This document shows, piece after piece, positions 1-7,593 of a stretch of DNA of 18,887 nucleotides. The notes under the pieces are model-generated. The model saw nothing but the letters and a program-made list of their open reading frames with translations, made no database searches and was not told the DNA's origin. The first letter of the stretch is position 1, and each line of letters opens with the position of its first letter. A program made the translations under genes and the position numbers. Source of the stretch: an uncultured Lachnospiraceae bacterium. GTDB taxonomy: Bacteria; Bacillota; Clostridia; Lachnospirales; Lachnospiraceae. The stretch spans positions 1-18,887 of the forward strand of contig URQQ01000081.1 of the NCBI GenBank assembly GCA_900549995.1, read 5' to 3'.

Positions 1-1
1 T

Positions 2-640
2 GCCGCAGTACTTGGAACTGCTATGGGAATCATTGCCGCCCGGCGGGAAGGCGGAGGTTTCGATATCGTCTCATCCGGCACCTCCTATGTATTTAACTCC
101 ATGCCGGCTTTCTGGCTTGGCCTGATGCTCATCATCCTGTTTTCTTCCATCCTTGGCTGGTTCCCCTCGTATGGTATGAGCGACACAAGGGCTGGTTACA
201 GCGGAGCTGCCTACATACTGGATGTATTAAAGCACATGTTCCTTCCAGTCCTGACACTGACACTTGTTCTGCTGCCACAGTATTTCCGGATTGCCAAATC
301 TTCCGTAATCCAGACTTCCAACGAGGATTTCATCACAACACTCCGGGCAACAGGTATGAGCGAAAAAAAGATATTCAACAAATATATTTTCCGAAATGCG
401 ATCCTGCCTACTGTTACAATTTTCGGTATCTCCATGGCCTATCTGATCACAGGCGTGACACTGATTGAAATCGTATTTGCCTGGCCGGGAATGGGACGTC
501 TTGTCATGACAGCCATCACACAAAGAGATTATCCAACCTTGATGGGTATCTATCTGATCATGTCGATTTCCGTCGCTGTGGTGATGCTTGTTGTAGATAT
601 TGTCTATGCAATGCTGGATCCCAGAATCCGTTACGAATAG
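2..640 (+). CDS. dppB: Peptide ABC transporter permease, DppB/OppB type (5' truncated by window edge)
   Basis: Inner-membrane subunit of a dipeptide/oligopeptide importer; with the next permease it forms the translocation pore. The frame is open from base 2, before the first internal ATG at 23, and the first residues (AAVLGTAMGIIAARR) are mid-protein family sequence, so the true start lies outside the window. About 212 residues are visible. Several hydrophobic membrane segments can be seen, and the cytoplasmic EAA loop that docks on the ATPase is at LRATGMSEKKIF, followed by RNAILP. The C-terminal DYPTLMGIYL and DIVYAMLDPRIRYE are characteristic of DppB. The gene ends 9 bases before dppC in the same operon. 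The family assignment is secure; dipeptides versus longer peptides cannot be told from the sequence. Confidence 0.95.
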   Translation, partial: AAVLGTAMGIIAARREGGGFDIVSSGTSYVFNSMPAFWLGLMLIILFSSILGWFPSYGMSDTRAGYSGAAYILDVLKHMFLPVLTLTLVLLPQYFRIAKSSVIQTSNEDFITTLRATGMSEKKIFNKYIFRNAILPTVTIFGISMAYLITGVTLIEIVFAWPGMGRLVMTAITQRDYPTLMGIYLIMSISVAVVMLVVDIVYAMLDPRIRYE

Positions 641-649
641 AGGTAGCCT

Positions 650-1501
650 ATGAAAAAAATATCTTTGAAAAACATTAGAAAAGCAATTACATCTGACAGC
701 CAGATGCTTGCCGGTGTCATCGGACTTGCACTTCTGCTTCTTCTGGCACTGTGCGCACCGCTTGTGGCAACTGAAAATCCATATACCTATGGAAAAGACA
801 TCCTGACAGGCCTTGGGAAAAACGGCCATCTGCTTGGCACAAACCACATGGGACAGGATATCTACAGCATGATTATCTACGGCATACGGACTTCTCTGAG
901 GGTCGCTGTCATATCGGCTCTGATCTCAGGGGCACTGGGCGTATTCATCGGAGGAATCGGAGGATTCCTTGGCGGCAAAGCCGATACTTTTGTTTCAGAA
1001 CTGATCAACATCTTTATGATGCTGCCGAGTTTCTTTCTGATTCTCCTGATCATCTCTCTTTTTGGAAACAGTATCACGAATGTGATGATTGTCATCGGCA
1101 TCACAACCTGGCCCAGCAATGCAAAGCTGATGCGTGCACAGGCATTATCCCTGCGGGAACGTACTTTTGTCAAAAGTGCAGTCGCCATGGGCGAGACGAA
1201 AAGCCAGATTTTGTTCAAATACATTATCCCGAACGGAATCTTCCCCGTCATCTCCAACACGACGATGGGAATGTCCAATGCCATTCTGACAGAAGCCGGG
1301 CTTTCCTTCCTCGGACTTGGCGATCCTGGCATCATCAGCTGGGGACAGATGATCTATACCGGCAAACAGTACATCACAAGTGCATGGTGGATTTCTGCAT
1401 TTGCAGGACTTGCCATCGTCCTGACTGTACTGGTCTTCTATCTGCTTGGAGATGGATTAAACCACATTCTGGATCCAAAGCATTCGAACGGAAGGGGGTA
1501 G
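650..1501 (+). CDS. dppC: Peptide ABC transporter permease, DppC/OppC type
   Basis: Second pore-forming permease of the peptide importer, 283 residues, usual for the family. The start is the ATG at 650, preceded by a GAGGT ribosome site about 6 bases upstream. An N-terminal membrane segment (around residues 20-40) is followed by the short external region typical of OppC_N proteins, which contains LLGTNHMGQDIYSMIIYGIRTS. Then come several membrane helices and an EAA loop (AVAMGETKSQILFKYIIPNG) that contacts the ATPases. The C-terminus (LLGDGLNHILDPK) is classic DppC. The stop is separated from dppD by only three bases, so translation is probably coupled. Substrate specificity is set mainly by the binding protein encoded downstream. 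Confidence 0.95.
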   Translation: MKKISLKNIRKAITSDSQMLAGVIGLALLLLLALCAPLVATENPYTYGKDILTGLGKNGHLLGTNHMGQDIYSMIIYGIRTSLRVAVISALISGALGVFIGGIGGFLGGKADTFVSELINIFMMLPSFFLILLIISLFGNSITNVMIVIGITTWPSNAKLMRAQALSLRERTFVKSAVAMGETKSQILFKYIIPNGIFPVISNTTMGMSNAILTEAGLSFLGLGDPGIISWGQMIYTGKQYITSAWWISAFAGLAIVLTVLVFYLLGDGLNHILDPKHSNGRG

Positions 1502-1504
1502 ACC

Positions 1505-2485
1505 ATGGAACAATTATTAAAACTGGAAAATGTAAATGTATCCTACGTAAATAAAGACAAAGAAGTCCATGCAGTCCGCAATGTTACATTTGAAATCAAC
1601 AAAGGAGATTCCCTCGGAATTGTCGGTGAATCCGGTTCCGGCAAATCCACACTGGCGATGGCACTCCTCAGACTTCATGATCCGGACACTGCAAAGATTA
1701 CCGGTAAAGCGTTGTTTGAAGACACCGATCTTCTGTCGGTAACACAGGAAGAGATGAACAGACTCCGCTGGTGTGAAATTTCCGTTGTATTTCAGAAAGC
1801 AATGAACGCACTGAGCCCTGTACACCGCATCAACGAACAGGTTGAGGACATTTACCACGTCCATGAGCCCAAAGCATCCAAAAAAGAAATCGAAGAGCGT
1901 ATGCTTCATCTTCTGAAACTTGTAAATCTCCCTGAACGGGTATACAAACTATACCCCCACGAAATGTCAGGCGGAATGCTTCAGAGAGTCGCGATCGCGA
2001 TCAGCCTGCTCCACAGCCCGAAGCTGATTATCTTCGATGAAGCTACCACTGCGCTTGACGTCGTGACACAGGGACAGATTTTAAAAGAAGTGGTTCAGAT
2101 GGAAAAGGAAATCAATATGACCCGGATCATGATCACCCACGATATGTCGGTTGTGGCAGCCTCCTGTAATAAGGTGGCAGTCATGTATGCCGGAGAGATG
2201 ATGGAAGTCGGCCTTGTCAAAGATATCTTCAAAAATCCACTGCATCCTTATACCCAGGGACTTCTGAAATCTTTCCCATCCCTGAAAGGTGAGAACAGCC
2301 AGCTGCTTGCAATCCCGGGATTTCTGCCGGACCTGTCTAAAGAAGCATGCGGATGCATCTTTGCACCCAGATGCCCGCATGCCACCAACAGATGCCGAAG
2401 CCAGAAACCTGCGCAGACACAGACAGAGAACGGACACATGACAGCCTGCTGGCTGTACCAAGGAGGTGTATCAGATGAATCATGA
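1505..2485 (+). CDS. dppD: Peptide ABC transporter ATP-binding protein, DppD type
   Basis: Cytosolic ATPase that powers the peptide importer as a heterodimer with DppF; 326 residues. Walker A is GESGSGKST (41-49), the Q-loop is near Q97, the signature is MSGGMLQR (154-161), Walker B is LIIFDE (174-179) and the switch histidine is H212. The C-terminal oligopeptide/dipeptide extension (about 230-320) contains HPYTQGLL and the cysteines C284, C290, C297 and C315, spaced C-x5-C-x6-C-x17-C. The partner ATPase has exactly the same spacing, which suggests a [4Fe-4S] site like that described for mycobacterial DppD. The start ATG at 1505 follows a G-rich ribosome site at the end of dppC. Its last 11 bases overlap the start of dppF. 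Confidence 0.96.
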   Translation: MEQLLKLENVNVSYVNKDKEVHAVRNVTFEINKGDSLGIVGESGSGKSTLAMALLRLHDPDTAKITGKALFEDTDLLSVTQEEMNRLRWCEISVVFQKAMNALSPVHRINEQVEDIYHVHEPKASKKEIEERMLHLLKLVNLPERVYKLYPHEMSGGMLQRVAIAISLLHSPKLIIFDEATTALDVVTQGQILKEVVQMEKEINMTRIMITHDMSVVAASCNKVAVMYAGEMMEVGLVKDIFKNPLHPYTQGLLKSFPSLKGENSQLLAIPGFLPDLSKEACGCIFAPRCPHATNRCRSQKPAQTQTENGHMTACWLYQGGVSDES

Positions 2486-3494
2486 ACCACAAGAAGCATT
2501 TGTCTCTGTGAAAGACATTGCCAAATGGTACCCCTATAAGGGCAAGAAAAAAAGTTCCCATGGCAAAAAAGAAAAAGACTGGATCAAGGCAGTAGACGGT
2601 ATCACCATTGATATCCAACACGGAGAAATCCTGGGAGTCATCGGAGAATCCGGCTGCGGCAAATCCACACTCGGAAAGATTCTGACCCGATTAGAAGATC
2701 CGACACAGGGGGACTGTTATATCGACGGTGTCTCGACCCGTGAAATGATCAAAAAGGATCAGAAACAGTTCCGAAGCCAGGTACAGATCGTATTCCAGAA
2801 TCCATTTGACACATTTACACCAAGAGATACGATTGCCAAGATTCTCATGAGGCCCCTGAAAAACTATAAGATCGGCGCTGACGATGACGCACGGTATCAG
2901 CTCTGTATTGACGCACTCGAGTCCGGCGGATTCCGCCCGGCAGAAGATATCATGAAACGTTACCCCCATGAACTTTCTGGAGGGCAGCTTCAGAGGATCT
3001 CCATCATCCGTTCCATGTTCCTTAACCCGGGGTTCATCATCGCAGATGAACCAGTCTCCATGCTCGATGTGTCTGTACGTGCGGAGATCATCAATATGCT
3101 CATAAGACTCAGCAGGGAGAAAAGTGCCGCTGTCATGTTTATCAGCCACGATATCGCGCTCACCAGATATATTTCAGATAACATTGCAGTGATGTACCTT
3201 GGAAGAATTGTGGAATACGGACCTGCCAATGAGGTTGTCCGGTCACCGAGACATCCGTATACGAAAGCATTGATTTCCAACTGCGCATCCATCGATCCCG
3301 AGGAAAAATCAGAATCCATCAGTATCGAGGGTGAGCCGCCTACTCCGCTGAACCCCGGTCCCGGATGTTATTTCGCCCCAAGGTGTTATATGGCCTGTGA
3401 AGAATGCTATAAAAAATACCCGGACAAAGTAATGCTTGACAGCAGTCACTGGGCAGCGTGCTCAAGAATTGCAACAGCAGCCAAAACGGAATAA
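2475..3494 (+). CDS. dppF: Peptide ABC transporter ATP-binding protein, DppF type
   Basis: Second ATPase of the importer, 339 residues. I chose the ATG at 2475 because AAGGAGG (2460-2466) sits 8 bases upstream; a GTG at 2466 lies inside that ribosome site and is unlikely to be used. Walker A is GESGCGKST (57-65), the signature LSGGQLQR (167-174), Walker B IIADE (188-192) and the switch histidine H225. A lysine-rich insertion (GKKKSSHGKKEKD, about residues 23-35) precedes the first conserved strand. The C-terminal extension has C298, C304, C311 and C329 in a C-x5-C-x6-C-x17-C pattern. The 11-base overlap with dppD implies coupled translation and equal amounts of the two ATPases. A small hairpin lies in the gap before the binding-protein gene. 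Confidence 0.96.
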   Translation: MNHEPQEAFVSVKDIAKWYPYKGKKKSSHGKKEKDWIKAVDGITIDIQHGEILGVIGESGCGKSTLGKILTRLEDPTQGDCYIDGVSTREMIKKDQKQFRSQVQIVFQNPFDTFTPRDTIAKILMRPLKNYKIGADDDARYQLCIDALESGGFRPAEDIMKRYPHELSGGQLQRISIIRSMFLNPGFIIADEPVSMLDVSVRAEIINMLIRLSREKSAAVMFISHDIALTRYISDNIAVMYLGRIVEYGPANEVVRSPRHPYTKALISNCASIDPEEKSESISIEGEPPTPLNPGPGCYFAPRCYMACEECYKKYPDKVMLDSSHWAACSRIATAAKTE

Positions 3495-3512
3495 GCAGGA
3501 ATTGTCCTGTTT
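3493..3512 (+). other. Short intercistronic hairpin upstream of the binding-protein gene
   Basis: AAGCAGGA (3493-3500) can pair with TCCTGTTT (3505-3512) around an ATTG loop: 8 pairs, one of them G-U. No T-run follows, so it is not a good terminator. It lies between the dppF stop and the binding protein's ribosome site (TTAAGGAGG, 3522-3530). It could act as an RNA-processing or stability element; that role is inference. Confidence 0.4.
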
Positions 3513-3536
3513 AATCATACATTAAGGAGGAAAAAA

Positions 3537-5129
3537 ATGATGAAGAAGAAACTCGCAATGTGCCTCGCAGCAGTCATGAGTATCTCGATACTTGTAAGCG
3601 GATGCGGCGGCCAGAAGAAAAACAGCTCAGACTCAGGAAGCAAAGCAGAAACCACAGACGGCGGAACATTTATTATCCGCTCCCAGGGTGATCCGATGTC
3701 ACTGAATCCAGTCATCAATGCCGATGACAATGGATACCCGATCTTCCAGAACATGTTCAGAAGACTTTGTGCATTGGACTCAAGCAAGCAGAACCTGGTT
3801 CCTGAAGCGGCAACCGAATGGTCCTACAACGACAATGCAACCGTGCTGACATTCAAGCTCCGCGATGACCTCAAATGGAGTGACGGTGAGCCTCTGACCA
3901 GTGAAGACGTCAAATATACGTTTGACGGAATCAAGGCGAATCCCGCTTACTATTTCAGCTCCAACATGCAGAACGTGTCTTCGATTGAGGCACCGGATGA
4001 CTACACCGTAGTCTTTAACCTGACCGAACCAGATGCATCTTTTGTCAAAATTGTCGGCTGGTACGCTACTTTTATTATCCCGGAACATATCTACAATAAC
4101 GGTACAGACTGGGCTGATAATGAAGCAAACAAAAATCCGGTCACCTGCGGACCTTTTATGTTCGAAGAATACAAACAGGGGGAAAGTGTCACATTGGCTA
4201 AAAATCCGGACTATCCGGAACCTGCAAAACTTGACAAACTGATCTTTTCCATTATCCCGGATGAAGCAACCGCACTCCAGGCTTTGAAAAATGGTGAGAT
4301 TGATTTCTTCGAGAACTTCCCGGCCGCTTCTGTAAAAGAGCTGGAAGCAGATGAGAATATCCGTGTCATCAAGAACGAATATCCTTCACCAATCAGAATG
4401 GTCTTCAACATGAAAGATGAGAAAGTCACAGATATCGCAGTCAGAAAAGCGATCGCAACCGCAATCGACCGTGACGAAATCTCTGAGAAGGTATTCAACG
4501 GAATCCAGGCACCGGAATATACAATGTATCCATCCATGATCAAATGGGCAGCAAATACCGAAGACACTGCTCCAAAATTCAATATAAACGAAGCTTCCAA
4601 AATATTGGAAGATGCAGGGTATCAGAAAGATGCCGACGGATTCTACATCAAAGGGCTGACTCTGGATGTCTTTGAAGGAAACGGCTATCCTGACACAGCC
4701 AAACTGATCAAAGCTACATTGGCAAAAGCCGGCATCGGCATTGAAATCCAGGTATCCGAATATAACGCATGGAACCAGAAAGTCGGTGTCGAGAATGACT
4801 TTACCATCGAATTGCAGGGCGGATTCATGGGTCCTGACCCGGCAGCATTAAAAACACGTGTCGGAACCGGCATGACATTTAACTGGGGAAGCTACAGCAA
4901 TGCCCAGGTGGATGACCTACTGACCAAAGGTGCTTCTACAAGCGACGAATCTGAACGTGCAGGCTATTACAAACAGGCACAGACGATCCTTGCCGAAGAA
5001 CTTCCTTATGTGAATATTGTAAGCTTTGCCGGACCTGAAGCTAACAGTACCAGATTCGAAAACCTCCCATATGACGGGCAGGGCAAATGGGGCTGGGCAG
5101 ACTATTCCCATACAGAAATGGTGAAATAA
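3537..5129 (+). CDS. dppA: Peptide-binding lipoprotein of the ABC importer (SBP_bac_5 family, DppA/OppA type)
   Basis: Extracytoplasmic solute-binding protein that captures peptides and delivers them to DppBC; 530 residues, the usual size. It has a lipoprotein signal: basic MMKKK, a hydrophobic stretch, then the lipobox LVSG-C with Cys23 as predicted lipidation site. A flexible linker rich in Ser, Lys and Gly (24-40) leads into the binding domain. Family features include the opening GDPMSLNPV, then LKWSDGEPLTSEDVKYTF and VTCGPFMFEEYKQGESVTLAKNPDY. AVRKAIATAIDRDEI and LEDAGYQKDADGFYIKGL follow. The start has an excellent AAGGAGG ribosome site 6 bases upstream. Hairpins flank the gene on both sides, which may raise its expression over the membrane subunits. 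Nickel or other SBP_bac_5 ligands are possible, but the peptidases downstream favour peptides. Confidence 0.94.
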   Translation: MMKKKLAMCLAAVMSISILVSGCGGQKKNSSDSGSKAETTDGGTFIIRSQGDPMSLNPVINADDNGYPIFQNMFRRLCALDSSKQNLVPEAATEWSYNDNATVLTFKLRDDLKWSDGEPLTSEDVKYTFDGIKANPAYYFSSNMQNVSSIEAPDDYTVVFNLTEPDASFVKIVGWYATFIIPEHIYNNGTDWADNEANKNPVTCGPFMFEEYKQGESVTLAKNPDYPEPAKLDKLIFSIIPDEATALQALKNGEIDFFENFPAASVKELEADENIRVIKNEYPSPIRMVFNMKDEKVTDIAVRKAIATAIDRDEISEKVFNGIQAPEYTMYPSMIKWAANTEDTAPKFNINEASKILEDAGYQKDADGFYIKGLTLDVFEGNGYPDTAKLIKATLAKAGIGIEIQVSEYNAWNQKVGVENDFTIELQGGFMGPDPAALKTRVGTGMTFNWGSYSNAQVDDLLTKGASTSDESERAGYYKQAQTILAEELPYVNIVSFAGPEANSTRFENLPYDGQGKWGWADYSHTEMVK

Positions 5130-5146
5130 AATAAGATTTGTATTTG

Positions 5147-5178
5147 CTGACAGGAAATTCGCAGGAATTTCCTGTCAG
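5147..5178 (+). other. Perfect 14-bp intercistronic stem-loop after the binding-protein gene
   Basis: CTGACAGGAAATTC (5147-5160) and GAATTTCCTGTCAG (5165-5178) are exact complements around a GCAG loop. Wobble pairs and one A-U pair can extend the stem by about three positions. It is followed by TGATAAGAAAGG, not a T-run, so it should not terminate strongly. The next gene's ribosome site begins 8 bases downstream. Such stems often protect the 3' end of an abundant upstream message, here that of the binding protein. Confidence 0.8.
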
Positions 5179-5201
5179 TGATAAGAAAGGTGGCATATAT
5201 C

Positions 5202-6620
5202 ATGAAGCAAGTCTACGAACAGTTACTGAAATCAATTCCTGATTATAACGAATTCCTGACCGTCGACGAGATGGAAGCCAGTTCACAGGAACTGGCCAGA
5301 AAATACCCGGACTGCGTCACACTGTTTCCGTTTGGCACAACAAGGGATGGCAGCACACTGAACTGTCTGAAAATCGGGGATGGCAGCCACACGGCGCTGA
5401 TGTTTGGCTGTCCGCATCCAAATGAGCCGATCGGCACCATGATGTTGGAATATTTCACAAAACAGCTGGCCGAAAATGAAGAATTAAGAAAAGAGCTTGA
5501 TTACACATGGTACGTCGTCAAAGTATGGGACATGGACGGACTCCGCCTGAATGAGAAATGGCTGAAAGGTCCGTATACACTCTATAATTACTCCCGGAAC
5601 TTCTTCCGTCCCGCAGGACATCAGCAGGTAGACTGGACATTTCCAATCGACTACAAGGAACTGCATTTTCACGACACCATCCCCGAGAGCGAGGCAATGA
5701 TGCGTCTCATTGATGAAATCAGGCCGCAGTTCATCTATTCTCTGCACAATGCAGGTTTCGGCGGGGTGTACTGGTACCTGTCATGGCAGACCCCTGAAAT
5801 CTACGAAGCCATGAGGGAAGCAACTGTAAAACAGAATATCCCGATGCACCTCGGTGAGCCGGAGGCTCCCTTCTGTGTGGAATGGGCACCTGCAGTTTAT
5901 CAGGCACTGGATATCAAGGCAGAATACGATTATATGGAGAAATACGGCAATTCCGATATGAAAGAGGCAGTCAAATGGGGCACCTGCAGTGCTGCTTATG
6001 CGTCCGATGTATGCCAGGCTTTTACACTCCTGACCGAGGAACCCTATTTCTATGACAAACGGATCACCGACATGAGTCCGTCCGATATGCCAAGAAAAGA
6101 TGCCGTACTGAAAAAATTGGAATGGGAAGAGGAATCCAACCGCTTTATCAAGGACACCCTTGCCCTTACACAGAAATATATGGATGAAAAAAATCCATTT
6201 CTTCTTGCATTGCAGGCTTTCACTACAAGTGACAGCGCAGAAGCGACGAAAAAGATGGTGCAGGAAAATCCGGAATACAATGTAACCGCCACTGTCGCCG
6301 AGAAATTTGACAATCTCCTTGTTTCCAAATTCTACAAACTGCTCAGCTATGGCATGCTAATCCGTGCAAATGAATGGGAACTTGAACGGATGGCACAAAA
6401 GAATGACAACAATTCTGCCAAAGCAGACGCACTAAAAATCGCTGCACAGACTGCTGCCGCAGAACATGAGAAACTGGCAGAAAAACTGGAAGAAGAGATC
6501 GATTATGAGGTAGTTCCCATCCAAAAACTGGTTTCAATTCAGCTGGAATGTGGTATCATTGTAGCAGAATACTTAAAGCACCAGAACGTTCCTGAAATCA
6601 AAACTTCAGACGTCAGCTGA
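5202..6620 (+). CDS. Cytosolic M14-family zinc carboxypeptidase
   Basis: Predicted metallo-carboxypeptidase, 472 residues, probably removing C-terminal residues from imported peptides. I took the ATG at 5202 because AAAGGTGG (5186-5193) lies 8 bases upstream; the earlier in-frame GTG at 5178 is inside the preceding hairpin. M14 hallmarks are the zinc ligands in H72-P-N-E75, the third ligand H182 in YSLHNAG, an arginine region (NYSRNFFRP, 129-137), and a probable catalytic glutamate in LLTEEPYF (E279/E280). There is no signal peptide or membrane segment, unlike secreted M14 enzymes. About 190 residues of mostly helical, charged sequence follow the catalytic domain; their role is unknown to me. 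It sits between the binding protein and an RpiR-type regulator. The family is confident; substrate (ordinary peptides or murein peptides) is open. Confidence 0.88.
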   Translation: MKQVYEQLLKSIPDYNEFLTVDEMEASSQELARKYPDCVTLFPFGTTRDGSTLNCLKIGDGSHTALMFGCPHPNEPIGTMMLEYFTKQLAENEELRKELDYTWYVVKVWDMDGLRLNEKWLKGPYTLYNYSRNFFRPAGHQQVDWTFPIDYKELHFHDTIPESEAMMRLIDEIRPQFIYSLHNAGFGGVYWYLSWQTPEIYEAMREATVKQNIPMHLGEPEAPFCVEWAPAVYQALDIKAEYDYMEKYGNSDMKEAVKWGTCSAAYASDVCQAFTLLTEEPYFYDKRITDMSPSDMPRKDAVLKKLEWEEESNRFIKDTLALTQKYMDEKNPFLLALQAFTTSDSAEATKKMVQENPEYNVTATVAEKFDNLLVSKFYKLLSYGMLIRANEWELERMAQKNDNNSAKADALKIAAQTAAAEHEKLAEKLEEEIDYEVVPIQKLVSIQLECGIIVAEYLKHQNVPEIKTSDVS

Positions 6621-6660
6621 TACAGAAGAATAAAATAGAACACGTGAGGGGATTTAACAA

Positions 6661-7542
6661 ATGGATATGATTGCCAAGATGAAAAACAAGTATCCGGAGC
6701 TGACCCGTAAGCAGAAACTGGTTGCGGATTATATGTTGAAGAATATTGAGAAAATGTCTTTCCTGACACTTAGAGAACTCAGTGAAGAGTTGGAAGTCAC
6801 AGAGGTGACGATCTTAAATACCTGCAGTGCCCTGGGTTTTTCCAGTTTTAACGAGCTGAAATACGAAAGCCGGAAATACGCCAGCCTCATGGAAAAAGTG
6901 AACCTTCACCGGGACATGGAGTACTCTTCCATCTATCTGCCGGAATATGAACTTCAGAACCAGATGGAATTGCTTTCAAGCATTATACAGGAAGAATCAA
7001 GGCAGATGGAGTCCTTTGTAGAATCCACAGATACCGATCTGCTGTTTAAAGCGGCGGAACTGTTTATGCAATATGAAAAAATTGTACTGTGCGGAAGAGG
7101 TGTCTCCAAAATTATTGCAGACTTTCTTTCCATCCGCCTGGCCGGGGTGAATATTGCCTCTACGATCATGGACACTGAGCTGAATGACAGCCTGCATGCT
7201 GCGCTGCCAATGTTTGACGAAAAGACGCTCGTAGCCGCCATTTCATTCCCAGATTATTACTTTATGACAAATAAAGTAGCCGAGCACGCGAAAGGTGAGG
7301 GCTGTAAAGTCATTGCCATTACTGATTCCACGACTTCCCCCATTATTGAATTTGCCGATATCGCACTGCTGGCGCCAAGTTCTACGAGATTATTTCTGAA
7401 TACCGTCTCTGTTCCGATGGCATTGGTCAATGTCCTGACATCAGCTCTTGACATCGTAGCTACTTATCATCAGAACAACCGGGATGACAGTTCCAAAAGA
7501 TTTAACAGTCTTTTTCTGAAACCGGAACAATCACTTCAGTAG
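6661..7542 (+). CDS. RpiR/MurR-family transcriptional regulator (HTH_6 + SIS)
   Basis: DNA-binding regulator of 293 residues. The N-terminal RpiR helix-turn-helix (about 1-76) contains TLRELSEELEVTEVTI and ALGFSSFNELK. A SIS domain (about 128-255) follows, beginning IVLCGRGVSKIIADFLSIRLAG. In the family this domain usually senses phosphosugars. Here the position of the usual Ser-rich phosphate motif reads ISFPDYYFMT (194-203), so the ligand may not be a sugar phosphate. The ATG at 6661 has a GAGGGG ribosome site about 8 bases upstream. It is the only regulator in the operon and lies between two peptidase genes, so control of this operon is the likeliest role. No operator could be identified because the operon promoter is outside the window. 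Confidence 0.88.
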   Translation: MDMIAKMKNKYPELTRKQKLVADYMLKNIEKMSFLTLRELSEELEVTEVTILNTCSALGFSSFNELKYESRKYASLMEKVNLHRDMEYSSIYLPEYELQNQMELLSSIIQEESRQMESFVESTDTDLLFKAAELFMQYEKIVLCGRGVSKIIADFLSIRLAGVNIASTIMDTELNDSLHAALPMFDEKTLVAAISFPDYYFMTNKVAEHAKGEGCKVIAITDSTTSPIIEFADIALLAPSSTRLFLNTVSVPMALVNVLTSALDIVATYHQNNRDDSSKRFNSLFLKPEQSLQ

Positions 7543-7593
7543 ACAGGTGCTGTAAAAAAGTATTTAAATTGTCAGAGAGAGGAGTTATATACA

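Noticed and set aside
227..847. 206-codon open frame on the - strand across the dppB/dppC junction
   Set aside because: Its sequence is rich in Cys and His with no family resemblance, and it lies antisense to two well-supported permease genes; it is a shadow frame.
2466..2474. GTG as an upstream start for dppF
   Set aside because: The GTG is part of the AAGGAGGTG ribosome site that serves the ATG at 2475.
5147..5178. Strong stem after the binding-protein gene as a transcription terminator
   Set aside because: No T-run follows, and the next gene begins within 25 bases in the same functional operon; a stability or processing role fits better.
5178..5201. GTG start that would add eight residues to the M14 peptidase
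   Set aside because: It is at the base of a stable hairpin with no ribosome site in position; ATG 5202 has one at the right distance.
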